Below are positions 1-4,794 of a stretch of 5,257 nucleotides of DNA, in pieces. The translations under genes were made by a program, and so were the position numbers. The stretch is from DASVDK01 sp036562265 [NCBI: Thermodesulfobacteriota bacterium] (GTDB lineage Bacteria > DASVDK01): positions 1 to 5,257 of the forward strand of contig DATCKS010000525.1 of the NCBI GenBank assembly GCA_036562265.1. The letters are read 5' to 3'. Each line of letters opens with the position of its first letter. The stretch's first letter is position 1. The notes below the pieces were generated by a model. That model did no database searches, was not told the DNA's origin, and saw only the letters and a list, made by a program, of their open reading frames with translations.

Positions 1-29
1 GCCCAACTCCGCGGCGCGCCAGCCGTTAT

Positions 30-104
30 TCCTCGGTAGCTCAATGGTGGAGCAAGCGGCTGTTAACCGCAAGGTTGCAGGTTCGAGTCCTGCCCGAGGA
101 GCCA
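30..104 (+). tRNA. tRNA-Asn (anticodon GTT), CCA encoded
   Basis: The sequence folds as a complete cloverleaf. The 7-bp acceptor stem pairs TCCTCGG (30-36) with CCGAGGA (94-100). The D stem pairs GCTC (39-42) with GAGC (50-53). The anticodon loop CTGTTAA (60-66) has GTT at 62-64, which reads Asn codons. The variable loop is five bases (72-76), and the T arm is GCAGG-TTCGAGT-CCTGC (77-93). The discriminator is G101, and CCA is encoded at 102-104. The anticodon stem has an A-A mismatch at its first pair (A55 with A71); the other four pairs are Watson-Crick. No clear promoter fits in the 29 bases upstream, so the promoter or another tRNA gene may lie to the left of the window. Confidence 0.97.
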
Positions 105-120
105 TTTCGTAGTCGCCGCG

Positions 121-151
121 AAGCCCGCCCGACCGAGCGTCGGGCGGGCTT
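121..151. terminator. GC-rich hairpin terminator, probably bidirectional
   Basis: A perfect 13-bp inverted repeat (AAGCCCGCCCGAC at 121-133 and its complement at 139-151) encloses the 5-base loop CGAGC. It starts 17 bases after the tRNA CCA end. On the + strand only three T residues follow the G/C stem; on the - strand the tail is TTCGCGG, so the T tracts are short on both sides. Its position between the tRNA gene and the leftward operon ending at 215 suits a shared, two-way terminator. Additional pairing of GCG (118-120) with CGC (153-155) around a bulged T could lengthen the stem. Confidence 0.8.
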
Positions 152-214
152 TCGCGTGTCCGGCGGCGCGGTCCCCCCGGGAGCCCTCCCGAGCGTCGCC
201 GGCGATCCTCGAGC

Positions 215-568
215 TCACCTTCGCCCGCGCGGCCGGGGCGGAGGCTCCTCGACCAGTCCACGCGGACGCGCGATCGCGCGGTCCCGGCCCGCGGAGATCG
301 CGTCGAGGAACGCGCGAGCCTCCTCGAGGCGTCGCGCGTCGAGCGCGTAGAGCACCTCCCGGCCGCGCCGCTCGTGCGTGACCAGGCCGGCGCCCTCGAG
401 GACCTGCAGGTGCTTCACGATCGCCTGTCGGCTGACCTTCGCCCCGTAGGAGAGTGCGGTGGCCGACAGGGCTCCGCCGGCCCTCAGCCTGGTCACGACC
501 GAGAGCCGCGTGTCGTCGCCGAGCGCGAAGAAGAGGTCGGCGATCGTCCGCTCAGCTCGCCTCGACAT
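215..568 (-). CDS. ArsR-family winged-helix transcriptional regulator
   Basis: This 117-residue protein is the size of a one-domain ArsR/SmtB-like regulator. Residues about 7-30 (IADLFFALGDDTRLSVVTRL) match the opening helices of the family, where the LGDDTRL stretch is typical. The helix-turn-helix lies at about 35-62, with recognition helix KVSRQAIVKHLQVLEGAGLV, and the wing follows at 63-76 (THERRGREVLYAL). The cysteine metal-site motif of ArsR/SmtB is absent, as the protein has no Cys at all, so metal sensing is unlikely. The last 25 residues are Pro/Arg-rich and probably disordered. The ATG lies inside the end of the SRPBCC gene (17-base overlap), so translation is probably coupled. ArsR-SRPBCC pairs are a common arrangement. 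It probably represses its own operon; the effector is unknown. Confidence 0.92.
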   Translation of the reverse strand: MSRRAERTIADLFFALGDDTRLSVVTRLRAGGALSATALSYGAKVSRQAIVKHLQVLEGAGLVTHERRGREVLYALDARRLEEARAFLDAISAGRDRAIARPRGLVEEPPPRPRGRR

Positions 569-1070
569 ACCTCTTGATGTTCTCCGCCTGGGCGGCCCAG
601 CCTCCCTCGTTCATGCGGAAGGCCCGCTCACGCCGGTGCGGCGGCACCCTGTCGAACCCGGACTCCACGATCGTGAGGCGCGTCCCCTCGGCGACCGCCT
701 CGAGGCGGAACTCGACGAGCGTCGTCGGCTCGTGCTCGGGGTCGGCTTCGGCGTCGATGCCGTAGGGGATCCAGCGGAAACTGAAATAGCGCTCGGGCTC
801 GATGCGCTCCACCGTGCAGAACACGATGCTCCCGTCGGGAAACTTCACCTTCGACGGCGGAAGACCGAGGCGCTTCTGGTGCTCGATGATGGCGGCCTCG
901 TCGATCCGCTCGTCGAAGGTGCCGGTGATCGTCCGGCCTTCCGCGAAGGCGCCCTCGAGCTTGACCCCGAACCAGCGTCCGAACTCCTCGGCGTCGGCGA
1001 TGGCACGCCAGACGCGCGACACCGGCGCGCGCAGGATGACCTGCTTCTCGATGCTGTCGAATGCCGTCAT
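552..1070 (-). CDS. SRPBCC (AHSA1-like) domain protein
   Basis: A 172-residue protein spanning one START/SRPBCC fold, the AHSA1 branch related to the activator of Hsp90 ATPase C-terminal domain. The opening strand and helix, IEKQVILRAPVSRVWRAIAD (residues 7-26), and EEFGRWFG (28-35) are typical of the family. So is the C-terminal part: TTLVEFRLEAVAEGTRLTIV (116-135), ESGFDRVP, and MNEGGWAAQAENIKRYVEA. The fold forms a hydrophobic cavity for small lipophilic ligands; the ligand here cannot be read from sequence. The ATG at 1068-1070 is chosen because AGGAGG lies 6 bases upstream and the domain starts immediately after it. A longer reading to 1277 would run through the promoter region. It is first in the operon and overlaps the ArsR gene, so its level is probably set by that regulator. 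Confidence 0.92.
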   Translation of the reverse strand: MTAFDSIEKQVILRAPVSRVWRAIADAEEFGRWFGVKLEGAFAEGRTITGTFDERIDEAAIIEHQKRLGLPPSKVKFPDGSIVFCTVERIEPERYFSFRWIPYGIDAEADPEHEPTTLVEFRLEAVAEGTRLTIVESGFDRVPPHRRERAFRMNEGGWAAQAENIKRYVEAS

Positions 1071-1133
1071 GTGCAACCTCCTGGTAGCACATTGCCGGAA
1101 GTCGGCGTAATGTGCAACCGATTTGTTGCATGT
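1069..1133. promoter_or_regulatory. Candidate operator cluster upstream of the SRPBCC-ArsR operon
   Basis: Three copies of the half-site TGCAAC/GTTGCA occur in 65 bases. Two form a perfect inverted repeat, TGCAAC-N6-GTTGCA, at 1113-1130. The third, at 1072-1077, is part of a 10-base direct repeat ATGTGCAACC (1069-1078 and 1110-1119, 41 bases apart). The proximal copy overlaps the start codon and abuts the Shine-Dalgarno sequence. A smaller inverted repeat GCCG-N5-CGGC lies between them at 1094-1106. ArsR-family proteins bind as dimers to inverted repeats near their own promoters, so this is a reasonable operator. A weak -35-like TTGCAC (1112-1117, - strand) stands 17 bases from a poor -10 (1089-1094), so the promoter itself is uncertain. 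Confidence 0.5.
1077..1082 (-). promoter_or_regulatory. Shine-Dalgarno AGGAGG of the SRPBCC gene
   Basis: A full AGGAGG (reading CCTCCT on the + strand) lies six bases before the ATG at 1070-1068. It decides the start over the upstream in-frame ATG at 1277, which would add 69 residues that do not belong to the domain. Confidence 0.85.
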
Positions 1134-1436
1134 CGGCAACGACGCGGCGTGCCGCCGGGCGGGCGGGCGTCCGGCATCGCGGTGCACCGGAGGCTCGAGT
1201 CCCCGCGCCGCGAAGCGGCGCGGCACGGCGCGCGACGTCGAGGTGGCCTTCCGGCGGAAGTTGGTGTCGGCCGTCACGACGAGGGGGCGTCCTGTGTGCT
1301 CGCCGCGAGGACGATGGGCCGCGCGAGGGCGTCGCCGGCGCGCGACCTGTTGCTCCGAGAGGCGGTCGGCCGGCTGGCGACGAAGCTACCCGGAACCTGG
1401 TACCGACCGAGCAACGGTCGCACGCCGCAGGCACTC
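1134..1436. other. Intergenic region upstream of the glycosyltransferase gene
   Basis: About 300 bases separate the operator cluster from the glycosyltransferase start. I find no convincing gene here. Open frames cross it on both strands, but this is expected at such GC content and none has a recognisable domain. It contains a strong hairpin at 1203-1223. No good sigma-70 promoter is visible for the rightward gene. An in-frame ATG at 1314-1316 with a close GAGG could be an alternative start for that gene. Confidence 0.5.
1203..1223. repeat. Perfect 9-bp GC-only hairpin with GAA loop
   Basis: CCGCGCCGC (1203-1211) pairs perfectly with GCGGCGCGG (1215-1223) around the 3-base loop GAA (1212-1214). 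No T tract follows on either strand, so it is not a classical terminator. It lies in the gap between the divergent SRPBCC operon and the glycosyltransferase gene. It could be a transcript structure or a chance product of the GC-rich sequence. Confidence 0.4.
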
Positions 1437-3059
1437 ATGGACCCTCGCCCTCGTCCCGTCGCGCTGCGGCACGCGCCGCTCGTCGTCGCCGGTCTGGCGG
1501 TCGGCCTCGCTATTCGCGCCGCCAACCTGGGCGGACCGGCCTTCGGGTACGACGAGCTGTATCACGTTTTCGCCGCGAAAAGCCTCCTCGACGGCGAAGG
1601 GCTCGTCCTTCCGTCGGGCAGGCCGTACACGCGCGGCGCCCTCGTGTCGCTCCTCACCGCGGGCGCGTTCGCGCTCTTCGGCGAGCACGAGTGGGCCGCC
1701 AGGGTTCCGGCGCTCCTCTTCGGTGCGGCAAGCCTCGTCCTGATCTACGCCGCCGGCCGCACGCTCTTCGGCCCGATCGCCGGGGTGGCGGCGGTGTGGC
1801 TCCTCGCCCTCTCGCCCGAGGCGGTGGACGCCGATCGGTACGCGCGCATGTACAGCCCGCTCACCGCCTTCGGGCTCCTCGCGGCGCTCGCCGCGTACCG
1901 GGCCCTCGAGGGCGGCGGGCGGCGATGGGCGGCCGTCGCCGTCGCGGCGGCGGCCGTGGCGGTGCACCTCCACCCCGGCGCGCTCGGGCTCGTCGTCGCC
2001 GTCGGGGCCTATGCCGCGGCGTGCTGTCTCGCGGCGGCGCTGCGCGGCGAGCGCCAACCACGGCGGCACCTCGCGCTCGTCCTCGTCCTCCTCGCGGCGG
2101 CCGCCGCCTCCGCCCTGACGCCGCCTGTGCGCTCGCTCGTCCACGGGGCAGTCTCGACGCCGCTGCCGTGGTACCGGCCGGCGCCGGACGACGCGCTCAC
2201 CTATCACCGGCACCTCGCGGCGACGTACGGGTGGCTCTGGCCGCTCCTCTGGCCCGCCACGTTCGTGGCGCTGATCGCCCGGCCGAAGCCCGGCCTCTTC
2301 ACGGCCCTGGCGTTCTGGCTGCAGTTCGTGATCCTCAGCGTGGCGGTGGCAACGAAGCACGTCCGCTACGTCATCCCGATCCTCCCGTTCGCCTGGCTCG
2401 TCCTCGGCGGCGCGGCCCAGAGCCTCTGGCCGCCGGCACGAGAGGCCCTGCAGGCTCGCATGCGAGCCTGGGTGCCGGGGCGGCTTGCGGGCGCGGCCTC
2501 GGCCGTGGTGATCCTCCTCGTCCTCGCTCCGCTCGTCCGCCTCATGCCGTCGGTCCCCGCGGCGGCGTCCCGCCCGTGGCGGACCGAGGGCGCCTTCGCG
2601 ACGGGGCGCTTCGACGACTGGCGGGGGCTCGCGCGCGAACTCCGCCCGCGTCTCGACCCCCGCGCCCTGCTCGTCACGCGCGTGCAGCTTGCGGCCCGGT
2701 ACTACCTCGGCCGCCCCGCCTACCATCTCCTCTCGGCGCACGCGCGCCGAGGGGGGAGCGACTGGGAGCAACCGGACCGGACCGACCACGGCCAGGTGCA
2801 GCACGCCGGAGACCTCGCGAGGCTCAGGCGCCTCGGCGCGCCGGTCTGGCTGGTCGTCGAGGCGTGGCGCTGGCGGCAGCCGGGCTACCTCGACGAGGGG
2901 CTCGAGGCGGCGGCGGCGCGCGACTGCCGGCGAGTGCCGGTCGGCTCCGTCGCCTTCGTCGTCTTCGCGTGCGACCCGATCACCGCCGTCGGCCTGGCGC
3001 CGGACGCGGACCGGCCGGCCGGTGCACGCGGGGAGATCCGGACCGGGAGGGACCGCTAG
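1437..3059 (+). CDS. GT-C fold membrane glycosyltransferase (PMT_2/ArnT-like)
   Basis: A 540-residue polytopic inner-membrane protein. Enzymes of this type transfer a sugar from a polyprenyl-phosphate donor to a lipid, glycan or protein on the outer side of the membrane. Helix 1 (about 12-29) is followed by GYDELYHV (37-44), whose Asp39-Glu40 match the acidic pair in the first outer loop of GT-C enzymes. RYARMYS (134-140) and KHVRYVIPILPF (307-318) match other conserved PMT/ArnT segments. I count about 12 membrane segments up to residue 370, then a soluble tail of about 170 residues, probably periplasmic. The ATG at 1437 places helix 1 normally, but its ribosome site (GCAGG) is weak. A start at 1314 would add 41 charged residues. 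No sugar or lipid-carrier genes are nearby, so the substrate is unknown. The stop overlaps that of the sirtuin gene. Confidence 0.88.
   Translation: MDPRPRPVALRHAPLVVAGLAVGLAIRAANLGGPAFGYDELYHVFAAKSLLDGEGLVLPSGRPYTRGALVSLLTAGAFALFGEHEWAARVPALLFGAASLVLIYAAGRTLFGPIAGVAAVWLLALSPEAVDADRYARMYSPLTAFGLLAALAAYRALEGGGRRWAAVAVAAAAVAVHLHPGALGLVVAVGAYAAACCLAAALRGERQPRRHLALVLVLLAAAAASALTPPVRSLVHGAVSTPLPWYRPAPDDALTYHRHLAATYGWLWPLLWPATFVALIARPKPGLFTALAFWLQFVILSVAVATKHVRYVIPILPFAWLVLGGAAQSLWPPAREALQARMRAWVPGRLAGAASAVVILLVLAPLVRLMPSVPAAASRPWRTEGAFATGRFDDWRGLARELRPRLDPRALLVTRVQLAARYYLGRPAYHLLSAHARRGGSDWEQPDRTDHGQVQHAGDLARLRRLGAPVWLVVEAWRWRQPGYLDEGLEAAAARDCRRVPVGSVAFVVFACDPITAVGLAPDADRPAGARGEIRTGRDR
2451..2470. 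repeat. Perfect 20-bp palindrome inside the glycosyltransferase gene
   Basis: CAGGCTCGCA (2451-2460) is followed directly by its exact reverse complement TGCGAGCCTG (2461-2470), with no spacer. It covers codons of the loop around QARMRAW (about residues 339-345), between the last two predicted membrane helices, where sequence constraint on the protein is probably low. No second copy is visible in the window. Confidence 0.6.
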
Positions 3060-3859
3060 GGGCGGGCGAGGCGGGCCGCGAGCGCGTCGGCGAGCGGCGG
3101 CACGACGGCGCACGCCGTGCCGGTGAGGACGAGGCCGGCGGGGCTCGATTCGGCGAGCCGCGTGAAGGGCGTCGGGCCCGGGTCGACGACGATCATCGGC
3201 GCGCCCCTGGCGGCCACGGTCTCGCACATCCGCGCGGGGAGCGTCGTCGCGCCGCTGGTGCCGACGACGAGGAGGAGGGCGGCCGCGGCGGCCGCCCGCA
3301 GGGCGCTCTCGAAGCGGAACCGGTCCTCGTCGTAGTACTCGTCGAACCAGAGGACGTGCGGCCGGGCCCGTCCGCCGCAGCGCGGGCAGACGAGCCGCGC
3401 CGGGTCGGCCGGCTCGGGGATCGCCACGAGGTCGCGCGAGCACTCGGCCGCGCAGCGCATCAGGTCGAGGTTGCCGTGGACCTGGTAGGTGCGGGCGGGG
3501 CTGTTGCCGGCCCGCAGGTGGAGGCCGTCCACGTTCTGCGTGACGAGGAGGAAGCGGTCGCCGAGCGCGGTCTCGAGCCGGGCGAGCGCCAGGTGGGCGG
3601 CGTTGGGAGCGGCCGCGCGGCAGACCGCGCGGCGGTGGAGGTACCAGCCCCACACGTCGTCCGGCATGGCGTCGAAGGCGGCCCGCGTGGCCAGTTCCAT
3701 CGGCCGGTAGTGACGCGAGCCGACGCGCCAGTAGCCCTCGGGCCCGCGGAAGGTCGGGATGCCGCTCTCCGCCGAGATGCCGGCGCCGGTGAGCACGACG
3801 AGCGGCCCCGATGCCGCGGCGGCCCGTTCGATCAGCTCCTCGAGTCGCCCGTCCGTCAC
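3056..3859 (-). CDS. cobB: NAD-dependent protein deacylase, sirtuin family (CobB-like)
   Basis: A 267-residue cytoplasmic sirtuin that removes acyl groups from lysines, using NAD and releasing nicotinamide and O-acyl-ADP-ribose. The NAD-binding motif GAGISAESGIPTFRG is at 25-39, TQNVDGLH at 107-114, and the catalytic His128 in QVHG. Four zinc ligands are Cys136, Cys140, Cys158 and Cys161. HVLWFDE (168-174) and GTSGATTLPA (200-209) complete the set. Tyr73 and Arg76 (WYLHRR) match the Tyr-x-x-Arg pair which in SIRT5 and E. coli CobB recognises succinyl and malonyl groups, and GYWR (42-45) is also SIRT5-like. Desuccinylase activity is therefore likely besides deacetylation. Translation starts at GTG with no Shine-Dalgarno sequence, 6 bases after a TATACT box. 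The gene converges on the glycosyltransferase, with the two stops sharing CTAG. Confidence 0.96.
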   Translation of the reverse strand: MTDGRLEELIERAAAASGPLVVLTGAGISAESGIPTFRGPEGYWRVGSRHYRPMELATRAAFDAMPDDVWGWYLHRRAVCRAAAPNAAHLALARLETALGDRFLLVTQNVDGLHLRAGNSPARTYQVHGNLDLMRCAAECSRDLVAIPEPADPARLVCPRCGGRARPHVLWFDEYYDEDRFRFESALRAAAAAALLLVVGTSGATTLPARMCETVAARGAPMIVVDPGPTPFTRLAESSPAGLVLTGTACAVVPPLADALAARLARP

Positions 3860-3865
3860 GCGCCA

Positions 3866-3871
3866 AGTATA
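3866..3871 (-). promoter_or_regulatory. cobB: -10-like TATACT before the sirtuin gene
   Basis: On the - strand TATACT matches the sigma-70 -10 consensus at five of six bases. It ends six bases before the GTG start, so transcription would begin at or next to the start codon, giving a leaderless mRNA. The hexamer 17 bases upstream (GCGAGA, 3889-3894) is a poor -35 (three of six). The core GTATAC is palindromic, so the + strand reads TATACC at 3868-3873 and could drive the small gene starting at 3909. Confidence 0.45.
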
Positions 3872-3908
3872 CCGGGAGCCGGCGCGCGTCTCGCACGCGC
3901 GGCGGGCC

Positions 3909-4043
3909 GTGCCGATCGGCTACGCGCTCCTCCTGCTGGGCGCCCTGCTCTTCGCGGCGGGGCTCGTCACCGGCAACGTCTGGCTGATCGCGCCGGGGCT
4001 CGTCCTGGTGCCGGTCGGCCTCGTCACGGGGCTGCGCGGTTAG
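3909..4043 (+). CDS. Small two-helix membrane protein (44 aa), hypothetical
   Basis: I do not recognise a family. The GTG-started reading gives 44 residues, almost all hydrophobic, with two likely membrane helices: about 4-21 (GYALLLLGALLFAAGLVT) and 25-41 (WLIAPGLVLVPVGLVTG). They are joined by a short Gly-Asn turn, and the protein ends in LRG. Support for coding: every codon except the last sense codon ends in G or C, like the neighbouring genes. The stop interlocks with the thioesterase stop (TTAG, 4040-4043), and the ORF fills an otherwise empty gap. There is no convincing Shine-Dalgarno sequence, and no alternative start codon is seen in frame between 3860 and 3909. Upstream in-frame sequence would be antisense to the sirtuin gene. 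It diverges from the sirtuin gene with 49 bases between starts. It may be a membrane-anchored accessory peptide, or a false ORF. Confidence 0.55.
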   Translation: MPIGYALLLLGALLFAAGLVTGNVWLIAPGLVLVPVGLVTGLRG

Positions 4044-4483
4044 GCGCGGATCCGCTCGAGGGCGGCGCGCATCGCCTCGGGTACCGGGACCGGGCGCCTG
4101 GAGCCCCGGTCGACGTACACGTGGACGAAGTGGCCGCGCGCGGCCGTCTCGGCTGCCTCGTTGCGGAAGATGCCGACCTCGTAGCGCACGCTGCTCGTGC
4201 CGACGTGCGCCACCGCGAGCCCGGCCTCGACGACGTCGGGGAAGGCGATCGGCGTGAAGTAGTGGCAGCGCGTCTCCACGACGAGGCCGATCACGGGGCT
4301 CGTGCGCGGGTCGAGCACGCCGGCCGACACGAGGTACCCGTTCACCACGGTGTCGAAGAACGAGTAGTAGACAACGTTGTTCACGTGGCCGTACACGTCG
4401 TCGTCCATCCAGCGGGTGGTGATCCTCGCGAAGTGCCGGTAGCGCTCGCGTCCCACGGGCCTCGGCCGCTCGTCGTGCGTCAT
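4040..4483 (-). CDS. Acyl-CoA thioesterase, 4HBT hotdog-fold family
   Basis: This 147-residue protein has the usual length of a single hotdog domain. These enzymes work as dimers or tetramers in the cytoplasm and hydrolyse acyl-CoA or acyl-ACP thioesters. The motif RWMDDDVYGHVNNVVYYSFFD (24-44) is the 4HBT signature. Asp29 is in the catalytic position of the D-x-x-G-H-V-N-N segment, at the start of the central helix. ETRCHYFTPIAFPDVVEAGL (70-89), VGTSSVRYEVGIF (94-106) and ARGHFVHVYVDRGSRRPVPVPE (115-136) are the expected later strands, making it similar to the YbgC/FcbC group. The exact substrate cannot be told. The ATG is chosen because GGAGG lies 10 bases upstream and the domain begins soon after. 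A longer frame to 4897 adds 138 residues of low-complexity sequence. It probably forms a single-gene transcript. Confidence 0.93.
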   Translation of the reverse strand: MTHDERPRPVGRERYRHFARITTRWMDDDVYGHVNNVVYYSFFDTVVNGYLVSAGVLDPRTSPVIGLVVETRCHYFTPIAFPDVVEAGLAVAHVGTSSVRYEVGIFRNEAAETAARGHFVHVYVDRGSRRPVPVPEAMRAALERIRA

Positions 4484-4492
4484 GCGTCGCCT

Positions 4493-4498
4493 GCCTCC
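4493..4498 (-). promoter_or_regulatory. Shine-Dalgarno GGAGGC of the thioesterase gene
   Basis: GGAGGC on the - strand lies about ten bases before the ATG at 4483-4481. It supports this start over the more distant in-frame ATGs upstream. Confidence 0.6.
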
Positions 4499-4577
4499 GA
4501 CAGGCCGAGAGCGTAGCCGTGCGGCGCCGCGCCGTAAAGGCGACCCGCGGTCGGGGAGGCGAGCGAGCGCGCGGCCG

Positions 4578-4605
4578 CCGGGACGCCGAGCCGCCGCCGT
4601 CCCGG
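4578..4605. repeat. 8-bp inverted repeat between divergent genes
   Basis: CCGGGACG (4578-4585) pairs perfectly with CGTCCCGG (4598-4605) around a 12-base spacer. The symmetry would suit a dimeric regulator in the divergent gap, or a transcript hairpin. There is no T tract. It may be chance in such GC-rich DNA. Confidence 0.35.
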
Positions 4606-4781
4606 GGACGCGGCCTTGCCCGTGCCGCGCCCCGCCGCGCGCGGCCGTCCGCTTTCCGCTATTCTTCGACGACCGCGCGAATCGGCCCCGCTCACGCGAT
4701 CCGCACCACCATACGGCCGCCCCGAGCCTCCATCGCCGCGGGCGGACCCGTTTCCCGCGCACGTCCGGCACACCGCCTGCT

Positions 4782-4785
4782 GGAG
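4782..4785 (+). promoter_or_regulatory. Shine-Dalgarno GGAG of the RND adaptor gene
   Basis: GGAG stands nine bases before the ATG at 4795-4797. That start begins a well-formed lipoprotein signal peptide. Confidence 0.65.
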
Positions 4786-4794
4786 ACCGACCCG

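Larger units (their letters stand above)
4484..4794. other. Divergent intergenic region, thioesterase / RND adaptor
   Basis: The 311 bases hold the promoters of two divergent genes, but no clear promoter can be named. The AT-richest patch is CGCTATTCTTCG around 4657-4668. TATTCT at 4660-4665 matches the -10 consensus at four of six bases on the + strand, without a matching -35. A palindrome GCGGCGCCGC lies at 4521-4530, and an 8-bp inverted repeat at 4578-4605. I see no coding sequence and no regulator gene here. Confidence 0.5.

Noticed and set aside
30-104. tRNA-Asn as the attachment site of an integrated element
   Set aside because: tRNA genes are frequent integration targets, but I see no integrase gene, no repeated tRNA 3' end elsewhere in the window and no phage or plasmid genes.
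1071-1277. N-terminal extension of the SRPBCC protein
   Set aside because: It would cover the promoter and operator region. The strong AGGAGG six bases before the ATG at 1070 and the domain border favour the short form.
459-1436. Upstream extension of the glycosyltransferase frame by 326 codons
   Set aside because: It is antisense to the SRPBCC gene and runs through the operator region. The membrane domain starts right after the ATG at 1437.
1501-3059. Glycosyltransferase, sirtuin and thioesterase as one functional system
   Set aside because: The genes alternate strands, lack common operon structure and belong to widespread housekeeping-type families. Nothing in the sequence ties them into one pathway.
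3277-3297. GC-rich hairpin inside the sirtuin gene
   Set aside because: It arises from consecutive alanine codons (GCG/GCC runs) in a helix-coding stretch, so it is explained by coding bias.
1386-3896. Open frame of 836 codons on the - strand, antisense to the glycosyltransferase and out of frame with the sirtuin
   Set aside because: It is a low-complexity, charged translation with no domain, and it overlaps two genes with clear motifs.
1112-4516. Open frame of 1134 codons on the + strand
   Set aside because: It crosses four recognised genes in other frames, is rich in Arg, Pro, Ala and Gly, and has no recognisable domain. It is a by-product of the high GC content.
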